Part shown: in pieces, positions 19,045-27,598 of the stretch
Numbering within the stretch: the first letter of the stretch is position 1
Layout: each line of letters opens with the position of its first letter
Source: Saprospirales bacterium GYS_P2D
GTDB lineage: Bacteria > Bacteroidota > Bacteroidia > Chitinophagales > Saprospiraceae
Direction of reading: 5' to 3'
Assembly: GCA_009833045.1 (NCBI GenBank)
Contig: WUUP01000002.1
Span: 124,001 to 188,000 of the forward strand
DNA: 64,000 nt
Notes under the pieces: generated by a model
What the model saw: only the letters and a program-made list of their open reading frames with translations
Databases searched by the model: none
What the model was told of the DNA's origin: nothing
Translations under genes and position numbers: made by a program

Positions 19045-19938
19045 TTAGGCGTTTTGGGTGATGGCTAAGAATTCTTCTTCGAGGCGTCTCTTACGAGCTA
19101 CGAGTCGTGTCAAAATGATTCCTCTCTCAAAAAGTGAACGATTCAGCTCCTCGACACTCATCTGATCTTCGTCTAATAAGCATTCTACCCAATGCTCCTT
19201 GTCCGATATAGCTGACACAGTAGACATTTCATGAAGAGCATGCGTCAGAGCTATTTTGTCACCACTATTGAGCTCAAGTGTCACATCATCATTGAGTATA
19301 GCGCCGACTGGCCCTGTAGCGAGTAGTTTTCCATTTTTGATGATGGCGACATGACTACAGATCTTTTCTACTTCGTCGAGTATGTGAGAGGCCATGATCA
19401 CCGTATTGCCCATATCAGCTATACGCTTGAGGATATTTCTCACCTCTGCGATACCCTGCGGATCTAGGCCATTAGTAGGTTCGTCAAAGATGAGCACCTT
19501 AGGATCACCGATCATAGTAGCCGCTATCGCCAGTCGCTGCTTCATCCCTAATGAGTAGGTCCTAAAGGCAGATTTCTTACGATGAGCCAGATTGACTATC
19601 TCCAGTAGCTCATTAAAATCTTGTTTTTTTACTCCTTTGATTTGTCTGACTATCTCGAGATTCTCCTCAGCATTGAGATACGGATAGAAGTTAGGAGTTT
19701 CCAGTATTGCTCCAATATGTAATCTTGCATGATCCCCATGCTGACCGTCAAACCATTGATAGGAGCCTTCATCCTGTCTAAGAATATCGAGGATAATACC
19801 GAGAGTAGTAGTTTTTCCACTACCATTGGGCCCCAATAGGCCATACACATTGCCTGGATCTATGGTGAGATTGAGATTATCTACTGCTTTTATTTTGCCA
19901 TATCGCTTAGTAAGATTATCGATTTGAAGTACTGGCAT
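19045..19938 (-). CDS. ABC transporter ATP-binding protein
   Basis: A 297-residue ATPase of the ABC-2/multidrug exporter type. Walker A is LLGPNGSGKTTTLG (about residues 34-47), the signature is YSLGMKQRLAIAATMIG, Walker B is VLIFDEPTNGLDP, and the switch His is in MASHILDEVEK. The C-terminal ~80 residues form the extra domain common in this group. First gene of the ATPase-permease pair; a divergent spacer separates it from the his leader. Confidence 0.92.
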   Translation of the reverse strand: MPVLQIDNLTKRYGKIKAVDNLNLTIDPGNVYGLLGPNGSGKTTTLGIILDILRQDEGSYQWFDGQHGDHARLHIGAILETPNFYPYLNAEENLEIVRQIKGVKKQDFNELLEIVNLAHRKKSAFRTYSLGMKQRLAIAATMIGDPKVLIFDEPTNGLDPQGIAEVRNILKRIADMGNTVIMASHILDEVEKICSHVAIIKNGKLLATGPVGAILNDDVTLELNSGDKIALTHALHEMSTVSAISDKEHWVECLLDEDQMSVEELNRSLFERGIILTRLVARKRRLEEEFLAITQNA

Positions 19939-20055
19939 TGATCGTTTTTGTTTTGATTGGTCAGTAAGATAGTGATCCTATATCTTCCTCCATATGGATT
20001 TAGATAAAACCAAGCAGATCTACGATAAGATGACAAGTTGTGGCTGGTCCAATGA

Positions 20056-20084
20056 TTGTCAATTCATTTGTACAGCTAACTTTA
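20056..20084 (+). promoter_or_regulatory. Putative Bacteroidota-type promoter of the his operon
   Basis: TTG at 20056-20058 and TAACTTTA at 20077-20084 are 18 bases apart and resemble the phylum's -33 TTG and -7 TAnnTTTG elements. They would start transcription about 50-60 bases before the leader peptide. Position and context support it; the -7 box has one mismatch. Confidence 0.4.
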
Positions 20085-20146
20085 ATTCAACATTAAAATC
20101 TGAACCATCGTTATGAAATATTATTAAAAGAACATATCATTGCGAC

Positions 20147-20203
20147 ATGAATACAAAAGGACATACTCATTTTCATCTTCATGGTCATTTGACTTTGGGG
20201 TGA
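20147..20203 (+). CDS. hisL: His operon leader peptide
   Basis: An 18-codon frame, MNTKGHTHFHLHGHLTLG then TGA, with five His codons (all CAT) inside nine consecutive codons at 20162-20188. It sits just ahead of a terminator hairpin and of hisG, the arrangement of a ribosome-sensing leader: uncharged tRNA-His stalls the ribosome within the His codons. Five alternating histidines in so short a peptide are very unlikely by chance in this context. The start lacks a strong Shine-Dalgarno, as is normal in this phylum. Confidence 0.88.
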   Translation: MNTKGHTHFHLHGHLTLG

Positions 20204-20279
20204 GCGTGTATTATGTCTGCTTTATAAAAGAATATCATTATTAATGCCCGCTTGCCCATACAGGACAAGCGGGTTTTTT
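20198..20279 (+). promoter_or_regulatory. His operon attenuator (antiterminator and terminator)
   Basis: The terminator has arms at 20247-20257 and 20263-20273 (core CCCGCTTG with CAAGCGGG) followed by a T-run. A competing strand, GGGTGAGCG at 20198-20206, overlaps the leader stop codon and can pair over nine positions (two G-U) with CGCTTGCCC at 20249-20257, inside the terminator's left arm. With histidine plentiful, a ribosome at the stop codon masks 20198-20206 and the terminator forms. Stalled upstream on His codons, it leaves the strand free and the antiterminator forms. The pairing was worked out by eye; no energies were computed. Confidence 0.85.
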
Positions 20280-20295
20280 ATTTATAAGAATTGAC

Positions 20296-21150
20296 ATGGG
20301 ACTTAACATTGCTATTCAAAAATCCGGAAGACTATTTGATGATTCTGTCAGCCTGTTGAAAGATGCGGGTCTGAAAATCGACAACTCAAAAGATCAACTC
20401 AAAGCTGCGGTACGAAACTTTGACGCTGAGGTACTCTTCCTCAGAAACTCCGATATACCGAAGTATCTCGCTGACGGTGTGGCCGATTTAGCTATCATCG
20501 GAGAAAATACATTAATAGAAAAAGAGGCGGATGTGACCTTCATGGACAAATTAGGTTTCTCTAAGTGTAGGCTCTCTATCGCAGGTCCAAAAGGAAGCAC
20601 CTATAACGGAATCCAAGACCTCCAAGGAAAAAGAATTGCTACATCATATCCCAATACCCTCAAAGCCTATCTTAAAGAACATAACATTGATGCACAAATA
20701 CATCTCATCTCAGGATCTGTAGAAATAGCGCCTAATATTGGACTGGCAGATGCTATCTGTGACTTAGTGAGTAGCGGAAGTACTTTATTCAAAAATGGAC
20801 TCGAAGAATGGGAAGTCATACTCAAGTCTCAGGCCGTCATCGCCATCAATAAAAACCTCTCACAGGACAAACTCGACTTAATAGATCAAATGATGTTCAG
20901 AGTGAGATCTGTGATGAAAGGGCGAAACAATAAGTACATCCTGATGAATGTCCCTAATGAGAGTATCCAAGCCGTCAGTGACATACTCCCTGTACTCAAG
21001 AGTCCTACAGTACTACCGCTAGTAGAAGAAGGCTGGAGCTCTCTTCATAGCGTGATCAGCGAGGATGATTTCTGGAGCGTGATAAATGAGCTCAAGGAGC
21101 TCGGAGCAGAAGGAATATTAGTAGTACCTATCGAAAAAATGGTAGTCTAA
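20296..21150 (+). CDS. hisG: ATP phosphoribosyltransferase HisG (long form)
   Basis: First enzyme of histidine synthesis, joining ATP and PRPP. At 284 residues it is the long form: a periplasmic-binding-protein-like catalytic part (NIAIQKSGRL, LADGVADLAIIGENT, the PRPP-binding ADAICDLVSSGSTLFKNGL) followed from about residue 210 by an ACT-like regulatory domain (YILMNVPNESIQAVSDILP). The long form is feedback-inhibited by histidine and needs no HisZ; none is seen. First structural gene after the attenuator, two bases before hisD. Confidence 0.97.
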   Translation: MGLNIAIQKSGRLFDDSVSLLKDAGLKIDNSKDQLKAAVRNFDAEVLFLRNSDIPKYLADGVADLAIIGENTLIEKEADVTFMDKLGFSKCRLSIAGPKGSTYNGIQDLQGKRIATSYPNTLKAYLKEHNIDAQIHLISGSVEIAPNIGLADAICDLVSSGSTLFKNGLEEWEVILKSQAVIAINKNLSQDKLDLIDQMMFRVRSVMKGRNNKYILMNVPNESIQAVSDILPVLKSPTVLPLVEEGWSSLHSVISEDDFWSVINELKELGAEGILVVPIEKMVV

Positions 21151-21152
21151 CA

Positions 21153-22448
21153 ATGATCAAACTAAAGATATACACTAATCCTGATCTATCGACACAGGCG
21201 CAGCTGGTCAAACGTCCTGCCATGGATGTATCTGCCTTGAGGGATATAATAGAGGGAGTATTCGCTGAGGTGAGTGCTCGTGGTGATGACGCTATTAGAG
21301 AATATACGGAGAAATTTGACGGAGTAGCTCTCTCAGATATACGTGTCAGCGCTGAAGAGATCCAGTCAGCTGCGGACTCTTTAGACCCCAAACTGAAAGA
21401 AAGCATCCAGATCGCCTATGGCAATATCAAGCGTTTTCACGAGTCACAGCAACTCAAGGCAGAAAAAATCACTACCACATCAGGCGTGACCTGCTGGCAG
21501 GAGAGTAGAGCCATCGATAAAGTCGGGCTCTATATACCTGGTGGCACAGCCCCATTGTTTTCGACAGTACTCATGTTGGCTATACCTGCACAGATAGCAG
21601 GCTGCGAAGAGATCATCCTATGTACTCCTCCGTCTAATAGTGGCTCCGTGAATCCTGCAATCCTGTATACTGCTCAGCTATGCGGTATCACCGCCATCTA
21701 CAAGGTGGGTGGCTCACAAGCCATAGCAGCAATGGTGACAGGCACAGAAAGCGTACCCAGCGTCTATAAGATCTTTGGCCCGGGAAATCAGTATGTCACA
21801 GCAGCTAAAATGAAGGCCCTTGACTATGGAGTGGCTATCGATCTACCCGCAGGTCCGTCAGAAGTCTTAGTATTTGCTGATGAAAGCGCTGATCCAGCAT
21901 TTGTAGCATCAGATCTCCTGTCTCAGGCGGAGCATGGAGTGGATAGTCAGGTAGTATTCGTCACGACTGCTCCAGATCTGCTGCCACGAGTAGAGGTAGA
22001 GATCGAAAGACAGTTAGAGAATCTACCAAGAAAAGACATTGCTGCCAAGGCTCTTGATAATTCTTTTGCAGTAATATTTGATGATGATCAAGGCGCCTAC
22101 CAGTATATCAACTACTATGCACCGGAGCACTTCATTATCTCATCCGATGATCCGGATCAGTACATATGCATGACGCAGAATGCTGGCTCAGTATTTTTAG
22201 GTCATATGACGCCTGAGAGTGCTGGAGACTATGCCTCTGGGACTAATCACACACTCCCTACATCGGCCTATGCCCGATCTTATAGCGGAGTGTCGCTGGA
22301 CTCATTTATGACTAAGATCACCTTTCAGAAGATCACCGATGAGGGCATGAGAGCTATCGGCCCCGCCATCATACGCATGGCAGAAGAAGAAAAATTAGAA
22401 GGACATGCCAATGCGGTCCGATTGAGAATGAATAAGCTTAACGCATGA
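21153..22448 (+). CDS. hisD: Histidinol dehydrogenase
   Basis: Zinc enzyme performing the last two NAD-dependent oxidations, from histidinol to histidine. The 431-residue protein shows GLYIPGGTAPLFSTVLMLAI, KVGGSQAIAAMVTGTESVP, FGPGNQYVTAAK, DLPAGPSEVLVFAD, LLSQAEHGVDSQV and the metal and base region APEHF with ESAGDYASGTNHTLPT. All family landmarks are in order. The stop overlaps the hisC start by four bases. Confidence 0.97.
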   Translation: MIKLKIYTNPDLSTQAQLVKRPAMDVSALRDIIEGVFAEVSARGDDAIREYTEKFDGVALSDIRVSAEEIQSAADSLDPKLKESIQIAYGNIKRFHESQQLKAEKITTTSGVTCWQESRAIDKVGLYIPGGTAPLFSTVLMLAIPAQIAGCEEIILCTPPSNSGSVNPAILYTAQLCGITAIYKVGGSQAIAAMVTGTESVPSVYKIFGPGNQYVTAAKMKALDYGVAIDLPAGPSEVLVFADESADPAFVASDLLSQAEHGVDSQVVFVTTAPDLLPRVEVEIERQLENLPRKDIAAKALDNSFAVIFDDDQGAYQYINYYAPEHFIISSDDPDQYICMTQNAGSVFLGHMTPESAGDYASGTNHTLPTSAYARSYSGVSLDSFMTKITFQKITDEGMRAIGPAIIRMAEEEKLEGHANAVRLRMNKLNA

Positions 22449-23479
22449 ACATAGAGCAACTGGTCAGAGCCAATGTCAGAAGCTTGGTACCTTTCAGTTC
22501 GGCTCGCTCTGAGTTTACAGGGACAGCTGAGGTATTCCTCGATGCCAATGAAAATCCCTATGAAAATGGCATGAATCGGTATCCTGATCCTTACCAAAAA
22601 GAGCTAAAACAGGAAATAGCTAAATGGAAAAACACCAAGGCTGAGTACATATTCTTAGGTAATGGTAGTGATGAGATCATAGATATATTAATACGAGTAT
22701 TTTGTACACCGACGGTCGATCGTATCAGATATATCCATCCGAGTTTCAGCATGTATCGTATTTCAGCAGAGATTAACGATGTCGACCGTATAGCTATACC
22801 ATTGACCACGGATTTTGGGATAGATGTCGAGGCCTGTCTCCGAGATCAGCAGCCAGAGGACAAGATTCTATTCCTCTGTTCTCCTAATAACCCAACTGGT
22901 AATAGCTATAGCCGTGAAATACTCGAAACGCTAATCAAAGGGTGGAAAGGAATAGTCGTCGTCGATGAGGCCTATATCGACTTTTCCGATGAGCCCTCGC
23001 TGATAGATAGTATCGAACAATACGACAATCTGGTAATACTACAGACTTTCTCAAAAGCTATGGGAGGAGCTGGTTTGAGATTGGGTATGGCTTTCGCCAA
23101 TGAAGAGCTCCTTAGCTACATGAACAAGATCAAAGCCCCGTACAATATAGGCACAGAGACGCAAAAAAGAGCTATGGAGCTACTCGCTAATCGATCTCAA
23201 ATCGACACTCAAATCCAAACCGTGCTCAAAGAGCGAAAGTCTCTAAAGACACAGCTGGAAGCTATGGACTTAGTACTCCAGGTGCATCGCAGCGATGCTA
23301 ATTTTCTCTTAGTCCAATTTGAAGATCCTATCCCTGTGATGCGTCACCTCATTGAGAAAGGTGTGATTGTCCGGGATAGAAGCAAAGAACCAGGCTGTAG
23401 TGGTTGTCTACGCTTTACTGTAGGACTACCCATAGAAAACAAAAGGCTCATCGAAGCCCTCAAAACATACAAATCATGA
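22445..23479 (+). CDS. hisC: Histidinol-phosphate aminotransferase
   Basis: PLP enzyme converting imidazole-acetol phosphate and glutamate to histidinol phosphate. The 344-residue protein has [51 protein letters not shown] and the Schiff-base lysine in [18 protein letters not shown]. The C-terminus holds a [10 protein letters not shown] arginine-region variant. Coupled to both neighbours by ATGA overlaps. Confidence 0.96.
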   Translation: MNIEQLVRANVRSLVPFSSARSEFTGTAEVFLDANENPYENGMNRYPDPYQKELKQEIAKWKNTKAEYIFLGNGSDEIIDILIRVFCTPTVDRIRYIHPSFSMYRISAEINDVDRIAIPLTTDFGIDVEACLRDQQPEDKILFLCSPNNPTGNSYSREILETLIKGWKGIVVVDEAYIDFSDEPSLIDSIEQYDNLVILQTFSKAMGGAGLRLGMAFANEELLSYMNKIKAPYNIGTETQKRAMELLANRSQIDTQIQTVLKERKSLKTQLEAMDLVLQVHRSDANFLLVQFEDPIPVMRHLIEKGVIVRDRSKEPGCSGCLRFTVGLPIENKRLIEALKTYKS

Positions 23480-24600
23480 AAAAAGTATTATTCATAGATC
23501 GTGATGGGACCCTGATACGAGAGCCTCAGACAGACTATCAAGTAGATACTCTGGAGAAGTTTTCGTTTTATCCAGGTGTGATGACCTATCTCGGCCGTAT
23601 CGTGCAGGAACTCGACTATACACTCGTGATGGTCACTAATCAGGATGGACTCGGCACCGACTCCTATCCAGAGGATACATTCTGGCCGTATCAAGAGCTG
23701 ACAGTTGATACATTAGCTGGAGAAGGAATAGAATTCGGAGAGATTTGTATCGATAGGAGCTTTGAGAAGGATAACTCTCCCTATAGAAAGCCAGGCACCA
23801 AGATGCTGACTAAATATCTTAAAGGTGACTATGATCTCGGTAGATCTTACGTCATTGGAGATAGATGGAGCGACTCGATGCTTGCTAAAAATCTCGGAGC
23901 AAAAGGTATATTTCTCAACGAATATGAAGCTAAGACCGCAGAGACGCCAGCTGATCTCATAGATACAGTAGCTCTTAAAACCACCTCGTGGAAAGAAATC
24001 TACACAATGCTCAAAAGAGAAAATCGACTGAGCAGTATATCACGAGTGACCTCAGAGACTAAGATCGCAGTTCACTTAGATCTCGATGGTAGTGGCATGG
24101 CGGATATCGATACAGGTCTTCACTTCTTTGATCATATGCTCGATCAGATCGCTAAGCATGGTAACATGGATCTGATCATCAAAGTAGATGGTGATCTGGA
24201 GATCGATGAGCACCATACTATAGAAGATACAGCTATCACCTTGGGCAAAGCATTCAAAGAGGCTATTGGTAAGAAAGTAGGGATCAATCGATATGGATTT
24301 GCACTGCCTATGGATGACTGCTTAGCGCAAGTATTATTAGATTTTGGAGGTAGAGCGTGGCTGGAGTGGGATGCCACTTTCACTCGTGAAAAGATAGGAG
24401 ATGTACCGACAGAGATGTTTTATCATTTCTTCAAGTCATTCTCCGATCACGCCGAGTGTAATCTCAACATCAAGGCCGAAGGTGATAATGAGCACCACAA
24501 GATCGAGGCCATATTCAAATCATTTGCTCGAGCCATCAGACATGGCAAGTCACGAGATATCAATAGTGATGAGCTACCATCTACTAAAGGAGTATTATGA
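23476..24600 (+). CDS. hisB: Bifunctional histidinol-phosphatase / imidazoleglycerol-phosphate dehydratase
   Basis: Two-domain HisB of the enterobacterial type. Residues 1 to about 165 are a HAD phosphatase ([12 protein letters not shown] with the nucleophile aspartate, [27 protein letters not shown]). Residues about 185-374 are the dehydratase ([73 protein letters not shown]). Start set at ATG 23476, overlapping the hisC stop by four bases and starting directly at [11 protein letters not shown]; the in-frame ATG at 23404 lies inside hisC. Confidence 0.97.
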   Translation: MKKVLFIDRDGTLIREPQTDYQVDTLEKFSFYPGVMTYLGRIVQELDYTLVMVTNQDGLGTDSYPEDTFWPYQELTVDTLAGEGIEFGEICIDRSFEKDNSPYRKPGTKMLTKYLKGDYDLGRSYVIGDRWSDSMLAKNLGAKGIFLNEYEAKTAETPADLIDTVALKTTSWKEIYTMLKRENRLSSISRVTSETKIAVHLDLDGSGMADIDTGLHFFDHMLDQIAKHGNMDLIIKVDGDLEIDEHHTIEDTAITLGKAFKEAIGKKVGINRYGFALPMDDCLAQVLLDFGGRAWLEWDATFTREKIGDVPTEMFYHFFKSFSDHAECNLNIKAEGDNEHHKIEAIFKSFARAIRHGKSRDINSDELPSTKGVL

Positions 24601-25187
24601 TCGTACTGATAGACTATGATGCAGGGAATACGTGCTCTGTGATGAATGCGCTGAAGCGACTTGAAGTAGACTTTGTCCTATCTGACGATCCAGAAGTGAT
24701 ACGTTCTGCCGAAAAGGTGATTTTTCCTGGTGTCGGTCATGCTAAGGCGGCTATGGATAGCCTCCGAGAAAAAGGACTTGTCGAAGTAATCAAAGGACTG
24801 ACGCAGCCAGTACTCGGTATCTGCGTAGGTATGCAGCTACTCTGCACTTCCTCAAAAGAGGGTGACGCCGACTGCCTCGATGTGATCCCGCTGAGAGTGA
24901 CAAAATTTGACGAAAATCCAGCACTCAAAGTGCCACATATGGGATGGAATACCCTGACTAATGTGCAGGATCACCCACTCTTTAAAGGAATAGAAAGCGA
25001 AGAGTACTTCTACTTCGTGCATTCGTACTATGTACCGCAGTCCTCATACTCGATAGCAGACTGTGAGTACGATTTGGAGTTTTCTGCGGCCGTGCAAAAA
25101 GATAATTTCTATGGGATACAGTTTCATGCAGAGAAGAGTGGGCCTATAGGTGCTCAATTATTATCTAACTTTATCACCCAGATATAA
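24597..25187 (+). CDS. hisH: Imidazole glycerol phosphate synthase subunit HisH
   Basis: Class I glutamine amidotransferase subunit that feeds ammonia to HisF. The 196-residue protein has [13 protein letters not shown], the nucleophile cysteine in [11 protein letters not shown] and the His-Glu pair in [10 protein letters not shown]. Start ATG overlaps the hisB stop by four bases. Confidence 0.97.
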   Translation: MIVLIDYDAGNTCSVMNALKRLEVDFVLSDDPEVIRSAEKVIFPGVGHAKAAMDSLREKGLVEVIKGLTQPVLGICVGMQLLCTSSKEGDADCLDVIPLRVTKFDENPALKVPHMGWNTLTNVQDHPLFKGIESEEYFYFVHSYYVPQSSYSIADCEYDLEFSAAVQKDNFYGIQFHAEKSGPIGAQLLSNFITQI

Positions 25188-25196
25188 GCTAATCGT

Positions 25197-25925
25197 ATGA
25201 AAATCATACCCGCAATAGACATCATCGACGGTAAATGTGTCCGACTCACTCAGGGCGACTATGGTCAAAAAAAGGTATATGATCAGAGTCCGCTCGAGGT
25301 CGCTCAAGATCTACATCGACGAGGATTCAAATATCTGCACATGGTCGATCTGGATGGCGCTAAATCAAGTGCTCCTAAGAATCTGTATACGCTCAATCAA
25401 GTAGCGCTGGATACTAATCTAAAGATTGATTTTGGAGGTGGAATAAAGAGTGAAGACTCATTGATCCAAGCATTTCGTTCAGGTGCAAATCAAGTCAATA
25501 TCGGTAGCCTTGCAGTCAGAAATCCTATACTGGTGAAGTTTTGGGTAATGAAATTTGGTGCGGATAAAATCATTCTCGGGGCTGACGTCAAAGACAATAA
25601 ACTGGCTGTACATGGCTGGCAAGAAGAAACAGATGTCGACATACTCGAATTCATCAATGACTACTCGGATGATGGCGCTGTTAACTTTGTCTGTACAGAC
25701 ATATCAAAAGATGGAATGATGCAGGGCTCAAGTATAGAGCTATACGATCGCATCTTGGACAACTTTCCTAAGATCAATCTCATCGCATCAGGTGGTGTAT
25801 CAAGCATCAGAGAGCTAAAGCAGCTGCAAGATCTCGGAGTACATGGTGCCATAGTCGGCAAAGCTATCTATGAAGGACTCATCGATCTGGATGAATTGAT
25901 GAGAGAATTTGGTGATCAACAATAA
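25197..25925 (+). CDS. hisA: Phosphoribosylformimino-5-aminoimidazole carboxamide ribotide isomerase HisA
   Basis: TIM-barrel isomerase acting before the HisH-HisF step. The 242-residue protein begins MKIIPAIDIIDGKCVRLTQGDYG (an aspartate base in the first strand) and has the phosphate-binding IDFGGGIKS and LIASGGVSSIREL loops plus FVCTDISKDGMMQG. Nine bases separate it from hisH. Confidence 0.97.
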   Translation: MKIIPAIDIIDGKCVRLTQGDYGQKKVYDQSPLEVAQDLHRRGFKYLHMVDLDGAKSSAPKNLYTLNQVALDTNLKIDFGGGIKSEDSLIQAFRSGANQVNIGSLAVRNPILVKFWVMKFGADKIILGADVKDNKLAVHGWQEETDVDILEFINDYSDDGAVNFVCTDISKDGMMQGSSIELYDRILDNFPKINLIASGGVSSIRELKQLQDLGVHGAIVGKAIYEGLIDLDELMREFGDQQ

Positions 25926-25928
25926 GAC

Positions 25929-26684
25929 ATGCTAACAAAAAGAATAATACCCTGTCTCGACATCAAAAATGGTCGTACAGTAAAAGGTGTCAACTTCCTC
26001 AATCTAAGGGATGCTGGAGACCCTGTCGAGCTGGCAAAGAAATATGCTCTCGAAGGAGCCGACGAACTGGTATTCCTCGATATCTCAGCCACTCAAGAAG
26101 AGCGTGAGACGATATATGACTTAGTCTATAGAGTCGCAGAACAGATCAATATTCCATTCACCGTGGGCGGCGGTATCGCATCATCAGACAAGGTCTCCAA
26201 GATCCTCAATAATGGTGCAGATAAGGTTAGCGTCAATAGTGCTGCTGTGTACAATCCTCAGATCGTAAAAGAGATATCTGACAAATTCGGGGCACAGTGC
26301 ATGGTCGTAGCAATCGATGCACGACATGTCGATGGACAGTGGCTCGTACATACCCACGGAGGATCTAAGCCGACAGAGCTGGAGCTATTTTCATGGGCTG
26401 AGAAGATGGAAGATATGGGAGCTGGAGAGATACTATTTACCTCAATGGACCATGATGGTACTAAAGAGGGATTTGCCTGCGAGGCACTCGCTGAGATGAG
26501 TAGTCGACTGACCATACCAGTGATCGCCTCTGGAGGAGCTGGAAAAATGGTAGACTTTAAAGAAGTTTTCACTGATGGAAAGGCAGATGCTGGACTCGCA
26601 GCCAGTATTTTTCATTTCAATGAAATCCCAATCCCTGAACTAAAAAGCTATCTGAAAGAAGAGGGTATATCCGTAAGAATCTAA
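25929..26684 (+). CDS. hisF: Imidazole glycerol phosphate synthase subunit HisF
   Basis: TIM-barrel cyclase that uses ammonia from HisH to make imidazole glycerol phosphate and AICAR. The 251-residue protein has [20 protein letters not shown] with the first catalytic aspartate, [39 protein letters not shown] with the second catalytic aspartate, and VIASGGAGK. Three bases after hisA. Confidence 0.97.
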   Translation: MLTKRIIPCLDIKNGRTVKGVNFLNLRDAGDPVELAKKYALEGADELVFLDISATQEERETIYDLVYRVAEQINIPFTVGGGIASSDKVSKILNNGADKVSVNSAAVYNPQIVKEISDKFGAQCMVVAIDARHVDGQWLVHTHGGSKPTELELFSWAEKMEDMGAGEILFTSMDHDGTKEGFACEALAEMSSRLTIPVIASGGAGKMVDFKEVFTDGKADAGLAASIFHFNEIPIPELKSYLKEEGISVRI

Positions 26685-26689
26685 TAAAA

Positions 26690-27289
26690 ATGAAAACAAT
26701 GAAATTTGATCCATCTACGGGACTGATCCCGGCTATCATACAAGATCCTGTGACAAATAAAGTCCTCATGATGGGCTATATGAATCAAGAGGCATTTGAT
26801 ATCACTATCAAAACTGGGAAGGTGACTTTCTGGAGTAGATCTCGAAATGAGCTCTGGACCAAAGGAGAAACCTCCGGCAACTACCTGCATCTCAAAAGCT
26901 ACAAGCTGGACTGTGATAAGGACACCCTCTTGATCAAAGCACGCCCTGATGGCCCCACCTGTCATACTGGCGCTGATACTTGCTGGGATGAGAGCAACTG
27001 TACTGGGTCAGGAGCCTTCCTCGACTATCTTGAGAGCGTGATCGTCGATCGCTATGAAAATCGTGGCGAAAAATCTTATACCGCTTCCTTATTTGACAAA
27101 GGCACCAATAAAATCGCTCAGAAAGTAGGCGAAGAAGCGGTAGAACTCGTCATCGAAGCAAAAGATGATAATGATGAATTATTCATCGGAGAGGCGGCGG
27201 ATCTCATGTTTCACTATTTAGTACTACTCAAGGATAGAGGTCTCGGCCTAAAAGATGTAGTCAAAACGCTGAAAGAACGTCATGGGTAG
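26690..27289 (+). CDS. hisIE: Bifunctional phosphoribosyl-AMP cyclohydrolase / phosphoribosyl-ATP pyrophosphatase
   Basis: Fusion of HisI (about residues 1-105) and HisE (about 110-199), catalysing steps 2 and 3. The HisI part has MMGYMNQEAFD, TFWSRSRNELWTKGETSGN and the zinc cysteines in CDKDTLL and GPTCHTGADTCW. The HisE part has KVGEEAVELVIEAKDDND and EAADLMFHYLVLLKDRG. An alternative start three codons downstream (ATG 26699) is possible. Last gene of the operon, which thereby encodes every enzymatic step of histidine synthesis. Confidence 0.96.
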   Translation: MKTMKFDPSTGLIPAIIQDPVTNKVLMMGYMNQEAFDITIKTGKVTFWSRSRNELWTKGETSGNYLHLKSYKLDCDKDTLLIKARPDGPTCHTGADTCWDESNCTGSGAFLDYLESVIVDRYENRGEKSYTASLFDKGTNKIAQKVGEEAVELVIEAKDDNDELFIGEAADLMFHYLVLLKDRGLGLKDVVKTLKERHG

Positions 27290-27334
27290 CAAATCTCATG
27301 TGAAAATTGTAAATTTATAGTATTGAAAAATGAG

Positions 27335-27355
27335 GAGGGAGCGGCTAACTCCCTC
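27335..27355 (-). terminator. Weak hairpin, possible minus-strand terminator
   Basis: GAGGGAG at 27335-27341 pairs perfectly with CTCCCTC at 27349-27355. On the minus strand a short T-rich stretch (CTCATTTTTC) follows; the plus strand has no T-run. It lies just downstream of the candidate minus-strand small gene at 27362-27472. Confidence 0.45.
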
Positions 27356-27361
27356 GACGAA

Positions 27362-27472
27362 TCATCTGCGGCCTCTGCGATACGCTAATATCGCAATAAC
27401 AAGGAGAGCAAATGACACCAACAATTGAATACCTGGTATCCAAACTGTTGGATTTAAAAAGACTACAATCAT
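27362..27472 (-). CDS. Candidate small single-pass membrane protein (36 residues)
   Basis: Starting at ATG 27472, a 36-codon frame encodes a protein with a polar start, a long hydrophobic helix (GIQLLVSFALLVIAILAY) and a basic tail (RRGRR) that ends at TGA, giving a classic N-out or stop-transfer topology. It fills most of the gap between hisIE and the transporter gene and is followed by a hairpin with a T-rich tail on the same strand. I do not recognise a family. Such short hydrophobic proteins include accessory subunits and type I toxins; no antisense RNA is demonstrated. It may also be chance, since A+T-rich DNA gives hydrophobic frames easily. Confidence 0.35.
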   Translation of the reverse strand: MIVVFLNPTVWIPGIQLLVSFALLVIAILAYRRGRR

Positions 27473-27510
27473 AATCTTTTAAATCGTCTACTCACTTTTC
27501 AATAAAACAC

Positions 27511-27541
27511 AAAGGATAGCGAAGGTCGCTGTCCTTTTTTT
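27511..27541 (+). terminator. Rho-independent terminator after the his region
   Basis: AAAGGATAGCGA pairs with TCGCTGTCCTTT (one G-T) around a three-base loop, followed by seven T. It lies about 220 bases after hisIE and would stop his transcription before the pxp cluster. The intervening stretch holds only the small minus-strand candidate. Confidence 0.8.
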
Positions 27542-27598
27542 GTTTCAAATATATCCATCTCTCTAATAAAGCATGGCTTCTTAACTATCTTGTGTCTG

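Noticed and set aside
27411-27473. Plus-strand 20-codon frame with a GGAG motif six bases upstream of its ATG
   Set aside because: Purine-rich motifs are weak evidence in this phylum. The frame lies wholly opposite the better minus-strand candidate, and its peptide shows no feature.
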